From: an uncultured Carnobacterium sp.
Lineage (GTDB): Bacteria; Bacillota; Bacilli; Lactobacillales; Aerococcaceae
Assembly: GCA_905371865.1 (NCBI GenBank)
Contig: CAJPNA010000041.1
Coordinates: 1 to 9,589 of the forward strand
Direction: 5' to 3'
DNA length: 9,589 bases
Under the pieces are notes generated by a model, which made no database searches, was not told where the DNA came from, and saw nothing but the letters and a program-made list of their open reading frames with translations. This document shows positions 1 to 8,400 of the stretch, piece by piece; the stretch's first letter is position 1; each line of letters starts with the position of its first letter. A program made the translations under genes and the position numbers.

Positions 1-247
1 CTTGAATATCTTCTTTAAGCGCGTCTACTTTTTCTACTAAACGCAACATAATTTTATTATCGACATCATGGTTATCTAGCCTTTTTTGATGCCGACTTAA
101 TTGTTCTTCGTTTTTCTTTTCTAGCATTTCAAGTTTTGTTAGTCTTTGTTCTTGAGTTGTGATTTTACTAGACATCACATTCCAAAAACCTATTAAACTG
201 ATAATGAAACCAACAACTTTAAAAGCATCATAAATATCTAAGTGCAT
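1..247 (-). CDS. Small membrane-anchored coiled-coil phage protein, partial (3' end outside window)
   Basis: An open frame of 82 codons starts at ATG (247-245) and is still open at the window edge, so the C-terminus is missing. The start is supported by AAGGAG at 257-262, 9 nt upstream. The N-terminus has one hydrophobic segment at about residues 9-25 (core VVGFIISLIGFW). A strongly charged, heptad-like region rich in Glu, Lys, Gln and Leu follows to the end of the visible part, so it looks like a single membrane anchor plus coiled coil. Its place just downstream of the receptor-binding genes is where siphoviruses of Gram-positive hosts often carry a small holin-associated or XhlA-like protein. 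XhlA itself has its membrane segment at the C-terminus, so this is at most an analogue. The lysis role is inferred from position; I do not recognise the family. Confidence 0.75.
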   Translation of the reverse strand, partial: MHLDIYDAFKVVGFIISLIGFWNVMSSKITTQEQRLTKLEMLEKKNEEQLSRHQKRLDNHDVDNKIMLRLVEKVDALKEDIQ

Positions 248-256
248 AAGCAACAA

Positions 257-262
257 CTCCTT
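257..262 (-). promoter_or_regulatory. Ribosome binding site of the membrane coiled-coil gene
   Basis: AAGGAG on the minus strand lies 9 nt before the ATG at 247. It decides the start of this gene, which has no other in-frame ATG nearby. The 48-nt gap between the previous stop codon and this start (248-295) otherwise holds only an A-run followed by six G residues; I see no hairpin or promoter in it. Confidence 0.75.
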
Positions 263-295
263 GTATTATCGTTTTTTAGTTATCCCCCCTTTTTC

Positions 296-580
296 TTATT
301 GTTCTGGAACTCCTTCCATCCGTCTTAACTTATCTTGTTCAGCATCTTTTTCTGCAATTTTCATTACGATTTCTCTAGCTTTCTCCATATCTCGAATGTC
401 TGATTCGTATCTTGCAACATTAGATACATGGTCGTTAATCTCTTTTGTAACGTTTTCTAATTGAGATTCTAAAACCCCACGCTTACCATTTAATTCTTCA
501 ATGGCTATTTTTTCTTTTGTAATTAAAGCGTTCGCCATTTCTATTTCTTGAGATACTTTTTCAATGTTTACCAATAACAC
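296..580 (-). CDS. Hypothetical 94-aa coiled-coil protein of the tail/lysis junction
   Basis: A complete 94-residue frame begins with GTG (580-578) and ends with TAA (298-296). AGGGGG at 589-594, 8 nt upstream, supports the GTG. The next in-frame ATG is at residue 15 and has no comparable site. The protein has no signal peptide or membrane segment. Almost its whole length (about residues 5-85) is charged, with hydrophobic residues at heptad-like spacing and very few helix breakers, so a soluble, mainly helical coiled coil is expected. The C-terminal tail is short and polar (ending EGVPEQ). It starts 20 bp after the receptor-binding protein gene and precedes a membrane-anchored coiled-coil gene. 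I do not recognise the family. A tail-tip accessory, chaperone or lysis-accessory role is possible but unproven. Confidence 0.75.
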   Translation of the reverse strand: MLLVNIEKVSQEIEMANALITKEKIAIEELNGKRGVLESQLENVTKEINDHVSNVARYESDIRDMEKAREIVMKIAEKDAEQDKLRRMEGVPEQ

Positions 581-588
581 CTCTTAAA

Positions 589-594
589 CCCCCT
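589..594 (-). promoter_or_regulatory. Ribosome binding site supporting a GTG start
   Basis: AGGGGG on the minus strand is 8 nt before the GTG at 580. A second purine stretch (AAGAGGTG) overlaps the GTG itself and is too close to serve it. The spacing of AGGGGG favours the GTG over the in-frame TTG at 574. Confidence 0.6.
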
Positions 595-600
595 AACCGT

Positions 601-2598
601 TTAATTTGTGATAGTCACACCATCAAAACATAACCATCCATTATTTATATTTTGTACAGTAACAACCTCTGTTCCGTTTCTGTACACCGCTAAAATTCCA
701 CGCTGATAATCACCAGTTAGTGCTGTTAAATAAACTTGTTTTGGTATTTTTATCGAACTGTGGAAAGAAAAAACAGCCTGCCAATTTGAACTATCTCCGT
801 CTTTACAACTTCCACGTAGTTCAATAGCACCGCTGTTTGTTAATTTATATTGTACTGGAGGATAAGACGTTGAATAGTCTTTCCAACCGTTTCTGTAAGT
901 TACATTCGTCCACACATTCGTCCATATCGACCACTCGTTTCTTTCTCGTTTTCTTAAATGTAAAACTGTGGAATTAAGTGGGATAAAAGCTTGAACAATG
1001 TACTGGTCGTTATCGCTATGAGAGGATACCGTTAAATATCCAGTAGTAGCAGGAGCGTTCTTTAAATTGGTCGCAAAATAACTTCCTGCTCTGAAAAGAG
1101 TGTTTGCATCTCCAGAAAAAGGTAACGAATGTCTATTTCCTTTTATAGCTAAAAAACCACCAACGTACACATCCCCACCGATATCTGCTGCACCACGTTC
1201 CCATATCTTGTTAATCCCAACACCTTCCGGAGAATAAGATAATGGTACTTTTTCGGTACTAACCGAGAATATATATTCCGTTTCGTTGAATAAGTCACTC
1301 AACACAGCTTTCACTATGTACGATTGTTCAGCATTAAACACACCCGCTAAATTCGAACTGTGCTCCAAAAGCTGATAGATGCTATTACTTATCAACTTTC
1401 CGCCTTGATTTTCAATGTATTCATCATCTTCAATCCTTTTCGTGTAGAACTTTAACGAGAATGTATTCCATTGTTTAGATTGATAAATCAACGGTTCGAT
1501 TTTTGCAGTCCTTGTTACTGTTAACGTTTCGTTTCTAGCACCGCTCCTACGGACAACGAAAGATAACTGTGGTGCTGTATACGGCACTACCTGGATAGTT
1601 TTAGTGATTGTATTAGATACACGACCACGCTTATCTTTAGCGAACGTTTTTATTGTATATTCGCCTTTCTTGTTAAAAGAACCTATATTCCCTTTCTTAC
1701 CATAAAAGGTTTTATTTCCGTTTTCTATTTCAGTAATAAACTCTACTGGTTCAGAAAGGCTATCTGAAGATATTTGAACCTCATAATCAATATCTGACAC
1801 ATGTTGTAAAAAAATTGGAACGTTAATTTGCTTCCGCTTTGCGTAATTATCTTTGAATACAACATCTTGAATTTTAGGTTTTATTTCTTCTGGGATTTTA
1901 ATAGGTATATTTTCTTTATAAACATCCTTCCCGTAAGCTTTTCCTTTTTTGTAAGTTCTCACACACACGCTTAACGTTCCTGTGTCTGAAGAATCAGCAT
2001 TTTTATACAATTCTCGTTTTGGTGTAAACGTAACTGTAGTTCCTAATCCGTTACCCACTTCTATCCAATCACTATCAAATGCTTTGTACCAAACTTGATG
2101 TGTTAATCCAGATTCATTATCTTTTATTTTTAGCGTAACTGGATTACCTAAATATAAATTATCTGATACAGATTCGATTATTCCAGAACGGATAATAACA
2201 GGAATCGGAAGTGTGATGCTGTGACTTAAACTCCCCCAAGATAACCCTTCTGCCACGATTGATTCTGTGTTTCCGCTCCAAAAACTTAATGTAGGGTCTG
2301 TATTCCCGTTTTCATCATGAGTTAAAGTAAAATCTAAACTTCCTAAAAGACGGGAATTTCCGTTCAATTCTAACGAATCAAAATATAAGTATTTGTGAAT
2401 GCCACCTAACAACATCCCTATATAAGCACCGTTTGTGTTAGGAAAGTTGATAGAATAACCGCTATCTTGACCGATTTTATAATCTAAATGAACAGGAGTA
2501 GTTCCATCTACATTATTTTGATTTCCTATTTGGTAATCAACTTCGATATAACCTCTCCAGTTACCATTAAAATATATTCTTTGCACTTCATTAATCAC
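601..2598 (-). CDS. DUF859-type phage minor structural protein / tail fibre and receptor-binding protein
   Basis: This 665-residue protein is the probable peripheral adsorption protein. Residues 1 to about 480 match the overall pattern of the DUF859 siphovirus structural family: an N-terminal beta-rich domain containing NGNWRGYIEVDY, tandem beta domains, and the junction GVGINKIWERGAADIGGDVY at about 459-478. Residues of about 500-565 resemble a pyocin-knob domain, with the HSDNDQYIVQAF stretch, an Arg-rich strand LRKRERNEW and then WSIW. Residues of about 572-665 (QYKLTNSGAIELRG onward) look like the C-terminal head of streptococcal and lactococcal receptor-binding proteins. Its gene overlaps the Tal stop by 4 bp (GTGA), so translation is probably coupled. 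Two GTG starts are possible (2598 or 2586), giving 665 or 661 residues. Family and domain assignments are by recognition only. Receptor binding is inferred from the domains and position; the ligand is unknown. Confidence 0.85.
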   Translation of the reverse strand: MINEVQRIYFNGNWRGYIEVDYQIGNQNNVDGTTPVHLDYKIGQDSGYSINFPNTNGAYIGMLLGGIHKYLYFDSLELNGNSRLLGSLDFTLTHDENGNTDPTLSFWSGNTESIVAEGLSWGSLSHSITLPIPVIIRSGIIESVSDNLYLGNPVTLKIKDNESGLTHQVWYKAFDSDWIEVGNGLGTTVTFTPKRELYKNADSSDTGTLSVCVRTYKKGKAYGKDVYKENIPIKIPEEIKPKIQDVVFKDNYAKRKQINVPIFLQHVSDIDYEVQISSDSLSEPVEFITEIENGNKTFYGKKGNIGSFNKKGEYTIKTFAKDKRGRVSNTITKTIQVVPYTAPQLSFVVRRSGARNETLTVTRTAKIEPLIYQSKQWNTFSLKFYTKRIEDDEYIENQGGKLISNSIYQLLEHSSNLAGVFNAEQSYIVKAVLSDLFNETEYIFSVSTEKVPLSYSPEGVGINKIWERGAADIGGDVYVGGFLAIKGNRHSLPFSGDANTLFRAGSYFATNLKNAPATTGYLTVSSHSDNDQYIVQAFIPLNSTVLHLRKRERNEWSIWTNVWTNVTYRNGWKDYSTSYPPVQYKLTNSGAIELRGSCKDGDSSNWQAVFSFHSSIKIPKQVYLTALTGDYQRGILAVYRNGTEVVTVQNINNGWLCFDGVTITN

Positions 2599-2606
2599 CT
2601 ACTCCC
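2595..2606 (-). promoter_or_regulatory. Start region of the receptor-binding gene with two possible Shine-Dalgarno pairings
   Basis: GGGAG at 2602-2606 is only 3 nt from the GTG at 2598, which is short. AGGTGA at 2595-2600, part of AGTAGGTGAT (one mismatch to the full anti-SD complement AGGAGGTGAT), is 8 nt from a second in-frame GTG at 2586. The second choice would begin the protein at VQRIYFNGNW and remove the 4-bp overlap with Tal. The sequence alone does not settle it; spacing slightly favours 2586. Confidence 0.5.
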
Positions 2607-4730
2607 TATATAACGAATGACGTTTATTTTAGGATTGCTTTCTAATTGAGTTTGGATGTAATATCCTATTTGAACACTCTTTGTAAATACCCCATTATCA
2701 ATGTGTAATACACCTTGTGAAATATACATCACTTCTTTCCCTGCACTAAACATGGATATTCGGTTGTTAGATACAAGGATGTAGCTATCTCCAACTGCGT
2801 TACCAACTGAAATACCTTCATTTACTAGTCGGATATTTTGGTCTATAAACTTATAAGTGACAGCCATATTTCCTACATTATGAGTTAGATACTCTAACTT
2901 TTGGAATATACGGATAATATCTGCTTCTGCTTTCGCTTTATCTTTATTTTCCTTATCAACAAACGCATCATACGCACGTTTTAATTCAGAAACTACAGAC
3001 AAACTAGCTTTTGCTTCTGCTTCTTGTTGCATCACTTTCATTTGTGTATTTATATCGGCAATACTCATAGTGATATGGGATACATCCACATCTCCTGAAA
3101 CCTCAACATCTTTCCATTCGCTTCCAGTCCAACGTTGAATTTTATCATCTCTTATCAGTAAGTCATCTTTATTAAATCCACTAGGACTAGATTCATTTAC
3201 CGTATCTGATGAATAATTTACGTTTGAAGTTGAATCGTCACTGAATAGCAGTTTTTCATTTTCACGAATTTTGCTTGCTTGTTCTTTCAAATCCGCTTGA
3301 AGTTGATTTAACTTACTTTCTGTTTTACCAGTAAGTGTTCCTAATACTGTTTCTGTATTACCGATAGTGATTGTTTCATAAGTGTCAGACAACGGAAGCC
3401 ATTCCGTACCAGAAACTTTAGCGTTACTTAAAGCGTTGTCTAATTGAGGAAAACGCATCTTAACGCTGTCAAATTGACAAACCGTTTCTTTTATTTTTGT
3501 ATTTTGTTCCATCAATTCCACATAGGATACTTTTACAATTGTATGTGGTAACCCAATGTTATTATCCTTGATATATTTTTCAGATAATGATTTTAATTTC
3601 ACTTTATCTAATTCATAAGGTTTCTTTCTGTCTTTATCCAAACTTCCAGTTTCATAAAAGTACTTCCATTTTCCTTTAATTAGATGCCATCCAGTCACCA
3701 TTGCTCCACTAGAATCAAAATAATATCTATTCCCGTGTTGGTCTCTAAACCACTCACTTTCGTACATATAACCGTTTTTCTTAAATCGATACCATGTATT
3801 CCCTAATTTTTTCCAACAATTCCTTAAATAACTACCATCTGAATATTCGTACCACCAACCAGTATTGTTACGTTTCCAAATTCCGCCTTCTTCCCCTTCG
3901 TGTGATTCGATAGCACCTTCTCCTGCGGATTCTGTGGAGTTTTCACCCGCATCTCCACCATCAAAAGCGTTATCTTTAAATTCGTCTGAAAAATCGACTT
4001 TTAACACACGGGAGTAAGTATAAAAATTTGAATAAGGACTATCAACAATACGTTCATTTCCATCTAATGTGTATATTTGATTATCGTATTTTACGTAAGG
4101 ATAAATACTTGTATAAACTTCATCGTCACTTTCATCTAATTCAAAATCAGTTATATTTTTCCCGTAACTTAATACAATTGGACTTTGTTTACCTAAATTC
4201 CTTGAAAGTAATATTTTGTGATTATCAAATTCAATGTCCGCACGAAATAATTTCGCTATTTGGAACAACGCTTCTCTAGCATTGCTGATTTTATCGATTG
4301 TAAATTCTGTTTCAATCGTGTCTGTTATGTCACTCCAAACAGTAAATTGATGATTACCTACTAAACTGTTTTTCCATTGTGTCAAAGCATCTATTCCGTT
4401 GCCTTTAATCTTTACAACTGGTAGTAAGTCTAGATATTTTGTTCTGTGCCCTACGTGTCTTGCGTAAACTTGGATGTGTTTTGCATTGACTTTAACTGCA
4501 CGAACAATGTCGAATCTTTGCTTTTTATTTCTTCCGTCTGCTGTGCATTCGATTTCGTTACCTTTCAACAAAAGGTGTGCATTCGCACCATCGGCACGAT
4601 ACACACCTTCAAATTCGTATTGTTCATTTTGTCTTTTCACTTTTGGTTCAGTGACCCAATCTTTTAAAACTCCACTACCAAAACTACCTACATTTAAAGA
4701 GCCTTTTTCAAAGATACATATATTACTCAT
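2595..4730 (-). CDS. Tail hub / tail-associated protein (Tal, prophage tail endopeptidase family) with inserted wall-binding repeats
   Basis: This 711-residue protein is the gp27-like hub that closes the tail tube beneath Dit. Residues of about 1-252 follow the N-terminal phage minor structural protein pattern (PF06605/TIGR01665 type). An acidic Gly/Ser/Glu linker (253-283) and choline-binding-type repeats (284-365) interrupt it. The hub pattern resumes at about 369 (LKSLSEKYIKDNNIG, VKVSYVEL). A Ser/Asn-rich linker then leads to IQRWTGSEWKDVE (about 531-543), a coiled coil (about 555-615) and the C-terminal beta region typical of Gram-positive Tal proteins (NNRISMFSAGKEVMYISQGVLHIDN in two adjoining stretches). 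I see no recognisable peptidase or muramidase active site, so 'endopeptidase' is only the family label. The start is ATG at 4730, with GGGAGGTG 7 nt away; a longer TTG reading at 4745 lacks support. It overlaps Dit by ATGA. Trimer formation is inferred from homologues. Confidence 0.9.
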   Translation of the reverse strand: MSNICIFEKGSLNVGSFGSGVLKDWVTEPKVKRQNEQYEFEGVYRADGANAHLLLKGNEIECTADGRNKKQRFDIVRAVKVNAKHIQVYARHVGHRTKYLDLLPVVKIKGNGIDALTQWKNSLVGNHQFTVWSDITDTIETEFTIDKISNAREALFQIAKLFRADIEFDNHKILLSRNLGKQSPIVLSYGKNITDFELDESDDEVYTSIYPYVKYDNQIYTLDGNERIVDSPYSNFYTYSRVLKVDFSDEFKDNAFDGGDAGENSTESAGEGAIESHEGEEGGIWKRNNTGWWYEYSDGSYLRNCWKKLGNTWYRFKKNGYMYESEWFRDQHGNRYYFDSSGAMVTGWHLIKGKWKYFYETGSLDKDRKKPYELDKVKLKSLSEKYIKDNNIGLPHTIVKVSYVELMEQNTKIKETVCQFDSVKMRFPQLDNALSNAKVSGTEWLPLSDTYETITIGNTETVLGTLTGKTESKLNQLQADLKEQASKIRENEKLLFSDDSTSNVNYSSDTVNESSPSGFNKDDLLIRDDKIQRWTGSEWKDVEVSGDVDVSHITMSIADINTQMKVMQQEAEAKASLSVVSELKRAYDAFVDKENKDKAKAEADIIRIFQKLEYLTHNVGNMAVTYKFIDQNIRLVNEGISVGNAVGDSYILVSNNRISMFSAGKEVMYISQGVLHIDNGVFTKSVQIGYYIQTQLESNPKINVIRYIGSR
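3636..3881 (-). repeat. Choline-binding-type (CW_binding) amino-acid repeats inside Tal
   Basis: Tal residues 284-365 contain about 3.5 repeats of roughly 20 residues with the aromatic/Gly pattern of choline- or glucan-binding modules (CW_binding_1 type). The units are GWWYEYSDGSYLRNCW, then NTWYRFKKNGYMYESEW, then NRYYFDSSGAMVTGW, and a truncated GKWKYFYETGSL. In this family the Trp and Tyr side chains of adjacent repeats form the ligand pocket, and those aromatics are mostly kept here. Choline on teichoic acid is a plausible ligand, but the ligand cannot be read from sequence. A single Cys sits at residue 305. Confidence 0.85.
3882..3974 (-). other. Acidic Gly/Ser/Glu linker preceding the wall-binding repeats in Tal
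   Basis: Tal residues 253-283 are almost entirely Gly, Glu, Ser, Ala, Asp and Asn (for example GENSTESAGEGAIESHEGEE), with no hydrophobic core residues. This looks like a flexible tether that lets the repeat module project away from the hub. The codons are not a simple DNA repeat. Confidence 0.7.
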
Positions 4731-5455
4731 ACGCGCACCTCCCAATTAGGCTGTACAAACACTCTAATAGCAGGATTATCCCAAGAAATACGACTAGTTC
4801 CCATATCGAATTGAAAAAAATCATCCCCAAACACACTTAACATGGACTTACCATCTTCAGTATATGCACTTTGATTATCGCAATCTAAAATAACTTTACG
4901 TTCGATGTTCTTGATAGTCATTTCCTGCTTCCCTTTAGGATTAGTAATTGTAATTTTTACATTACCATTTCCTGCTATGTGGAATATAGGTTTACTTTTT
5001 CGTTTTGTAGGATTAGTTAAATCGCTATTGTTTCTAATTTCTGTTAATGTTCTTCCATTCTTCAGATATTTAACTGGATGTAATTTAAACGTAAGTGCTA
5101 ATTTGCCTAAATAAAATAACATTTCGCTAACGCTAAATGTTTCGTTAAATGCAGCACGATAAATATATTTTGGGTCCCATGACTTCTCAAACTCGCAATA
5201 ACCAGTTGGAGATAACCATTCTGATATATCATCAATTGCTTTCTGCATATTCACTTTAGGAGGAAGCTTTAAATAGAGTTCGTAAGGTTGAATCACTGTT
5301 CTTAACCGCTTATTATCGACGATTACATTACCATCACGACCCAACACTTCAACTTCTTCTACATCGTTTTGTGATGAAACGTGTTGAATATCAGACGATA
5401 AATATAAATATAATTCTAGCGATGATTTGCCATTATATTTTATAAAGTGTTTCAT
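4727..5455 (-). CDS. Distal tail protein (Dit), phage tail family
   Basis: This 242-residue protein fits the Dit / siphovirus tail component family (PF05709), which forms the ring joining the tail tube to the hub and carries the adsorption device. The N-terminal part has the typical NDVEEVEVLGRDG motif at residues 30-42, as in other Dit proteins (S..E..EVPGRDG pattern), followed by a region with conserved aromatics up to about 105. The second half (about residues 145-242) is beta-rich, corresponds to the C-terminal galectin-like domain and ends FVQPNWEVRV. At this length it is a classical Dit with no inserted carbohydrate-binding module. It sits exactly between the tape measure and Tal, as expected. 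It overlaps both neighbours by ATGA. The ATG at 5455 has a strong ribosome binding site. Confidence 0.9.
   Translation of the reverse strand: MKHFIKYNGKSSLELYLYLSSDIQHVSSQNDVEEVEVLGRDGNVIVDNKRLRTVIQPYELYLKLPPKVNMQKAIDDISEWLSPTGYCEFEKSWDPKYIYRAAFNETFSVSEMLFYLGKLALTFKLHPVKYLKNGRTLTEIRNNSDLTNPTKRKSKPIFHIAGNGNVKITITNPKGKQEMTIKNIERKVILDCDNQSAYTEDGKSMLSVFGDDFFQFDMGTSRISWDNPAIRVFVQPNWEVRV
4736..4743 (-). promoter_or_regulatory. Ribosome binding site that fixes the Tal start
   Basis: GGGAGGTG lies on the minus strand with its GGAGG core 7 nt from the ATG at 4730. The upstream TTG at 4745 would lie 5' of this site and encode only MGGAR before the ATG, so the shorter start is preferred. Confidence 0.85.
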
Positions 5456-8400
5456 GCTCTGTCTCCCTCCCTTTTTACTAACCAGGCAAATTGTTTGAAT
5501 AATTCTTCCACACTCATTCCATTATCTGTGTGGAAGTGTTCGATGTGTAACGTTGGACTATATGTCGAGTTATCAACATTCGAACTAGATTTGAACACAT
5601 CTGGGACTCTAACATTTGTTTTATCTAAGAAACTTTTCACTGTCCCTTTTGCGAATCGTGGTAACTGACTTAAATACCCTAATAAATATGGTTTGTGCAA
5701 CGTATCTCGTTTAAAGTTATCCACACTCGACCAAACTTTAGTTCCTTTAGGTAAATTGTATAAAGTGTCTGTAGATGGAGAAACTCCAAATACCCCTTGT
5801 GGTGTTAAGAAAGGCTCTCGTCTACCACCATCACCTAAGAACGCTAATCCCCCATTATGACTATCCGTTCCAGTAGCGTATCTTCTTCCGCTATTAATCA
5901 TGTTATGCCATGTATCTAATACACTTGTTCCTGTTTCTTGATAAGCTACAGTAAAACGTACAGTCTTATCATAAGAATTATTAACCAACCAGTTGTAGTT
6001 TTCGATTTCGCTTGAAACATCACCTGCATTCGTACTTGTGTTAAAATAACTACCTTGTCCACTAACAGCAATATTGCGTTCCACACGCTCTGTTAAACCA
6101 TCAACCTGTCTAGCAGTACCGTCTGCATCTGTAATTGTACGAACGTTTGCAGGATTTTGAATTCTACGTAATAATACTCCATAAGATTCTAATAATTTTT
6201 CAATCTTATTCTGACTATCTGGAGCGTTTGTGTTAATTTCAGCTAGTTTCTTGACAAACTCCGTGTCATCCCACAAATTCTTAGCTTCAATCATTTTTAA
6301 CATGCCATCGTTTAAACCAGAATAGTTTAGTACAGCTTGTTTTTCCTCAATAGTTAACTCATCCCACTTACCTTTATCTTGCAAGATGTGTGCTAATGTT
6401 TCACCGATATTTGTAGCAGTTAAGAAAGATTTTGTTTCCAAGTCTAAGTCATTCCATTTGCCACTTTCTTCTAATGCTTTTTGGATTTGTTCTTTAGCAT
6501 TAGTGGTTAGTTTAGCGTTATGGATTACGAATTTTAAGTCGTTCCAGCCTTGTTCGGAACTAATTGCTTTTTTCAATACTGTATCAATATTTTCAACAAT
6601 GTTTCCTGTCTTTTCGTCTGTAATCATTGCTTCCCAAGCTACATTTGCTTTTTTAGTACTGTCAGAAAGTTTTCTGCCCATTTCTTCCATGATTTCAGAA
6701 ATGAATTTCGCACGTAGAGAAAGATTTGTTGCTTGTTGTTTAGATACTTTTTCCATTTCTTCAACGGTTAATCCGTATTGTTTAAGCATGTTATCCATCT
6801 TATCTTTAATAACTTCGTTACGCTCTTGCGCTAATTCCGTATCAAGTTTATTATTACGTTCAATTTCTTCTTTGTACGCTTGATAACGTTGGAAAGCAAC
6901 CTCTTTCATCTTCGCTTGAAATTCTTTTTCTATCGTTAATTTCTGCTCTGCGTAACTCTTAGAACTAATTGTTCCTTTTTGCCATAACTCTTTTAACGAA
7001 TTCAGATTTTCTTGCTCGGTTTGCTGTTCTAATTTACCTAATTTTTCTAAATAACCTTGACGTTTCAACAATTCTTCATCATCAAGTTTGGTCAAACTCT
7101 CCGTCAAGTTTTCCATAATCTTCTTACGTTCTTTTGCGTTCGCACTTAGAATGTTTGCTTCTTCTTGATACGCTTCTTTTCGTAATTGATTAATTTCTGC
7201 TATTTCTTCTCTAGTTAACTTCCGTCTTTCTTGACTTGCTTTATCGTAAATCTCGTTGATTCTAGCTTCGTTTTCTTCAATCACTTTCTTAGATGCACCA
7301 ATTTGTGATTTGCGTTCTTCAACTTCTTTAGATAATGCACCTTTCACTTTTTCTGGAAGTTTATTATAGGATGTCTCAATTTCTTCAATTTGTTTATCAG
7401 CTGTGGATTTTAAAGCATCGAACATTCCGCTGAATTGTTTTTGTGCTTCGTTTTTGACGTTAGGGTCAATAGTTAATCCTTTACTAACATAAACCTGTGC
7501 ATTATTACCAAATTTTTCGGCTTCATTCAAAGCTTTGTCAATTTGGTCTGAAACATCAGCTCCCCAACGCTTCATTTTTTCGGAAGTTTTAGCAGTTTCT
7601 GAAATTCGTTGTCCGAACAATTTCCATGCTACTGCACCTATGCCGACTACACTTACAGCGCCTAAAACCCAAGGGTTTAACCCTATTCCAACGAGTCTAC
7701 TTGCTAATCCACCAGTAGTAGCTATTTCTTTTCCTAAAACAGACATACCTGTACTTGCGACTGTAGAATTAGAACCCACATCTTGCATCGTTCCGCTTAC
7801 TAAATCAAATACTCCTTTAGCGGATTGACCTTCTATTTGCGCATCACCTACATTTTTTAGAAGTTTACCTAATCCACTATTGAATAAGCCGAGCATGTTT
7901 TTTGCTTGACCGAACATCCCTAAAACAGGTCCGCCCGCTATAAATAAACCAGTAAGAGAAAACGCTGTTTTTTGTATTGGTTCTGGAAGGTTTGAAAACC
8001 ACTCTACAGTATCTTTAATACCATCTACAACATATCCAGATTTATCTAAAAACGTTGCAAATGCAGGTAACAATTTACTTCCTGCTTCGATAGCTACATC
8101 AGTAATTTTATTCTTTGCACGTTCTAATTTACTAGCTGTGGTGTCATTAAATGTATTAAATTCTTTTTGTAACGCTGTATTTTCTTTGAAAGCTTTATTC
8201 CCCATCGAGATTGCTTTGTTAAATAATTCATGCGCTCCACCTGCACGTAGTAAACTATCTCTTAAACGTACTTCTTTAATATCCATTTCTTGCAAGATGC
8301 TGATAGCAGTTTCGCCTTTTTCGTTCGCTTTTCCTAACCCCTCAATAAATGAAGCTAAAGCCTTTTCTGGACTAGATTTAAACATGTTTGCAAACTCTTC

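Noticed and set aside
284..295. AAAAAGGGGGG run on the minus strand as a slippery site or phase-variable tract
   Set aside because: It lies after the stop codon of the 94-aa gene and before the start of the next, so slippage would not alter either protein; no hairpin accompanies it.
601..1101. Diversity-generating retroelement acting on the receptor-binding head
   Set aside because: There is no second copy of the 3' end serving as a template repeat and no reverse transcriptase in the window.
2595..4730. Peptidase or cell-wall hydrolase activity in Tal
   Set aside because: The family name includes 'endopeptidase', but I see no NlpC/P60, M23, lysozyme or CHAP active-site pattern in the 711 residues.
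4728..4745. Longer Tal reading starting at TTG 4745 (MGGARM...)
   Set aside because: The Shine-Dalgarno sequence GGGAGGTG lies inside that extension, 7 nt before the ATG at 4730; the ATG also gives the standard ATGA overlap with Dit.
6386..6883. Plus-strand open frame of 165 codons
   Set aside because: It lies wholly antisense to the charged coiled-coil part of the tape measure gene, has Ser/Leu/Phe-rich composition typical of an antisense shadow, and shows no convincing ribosome binding site or family.
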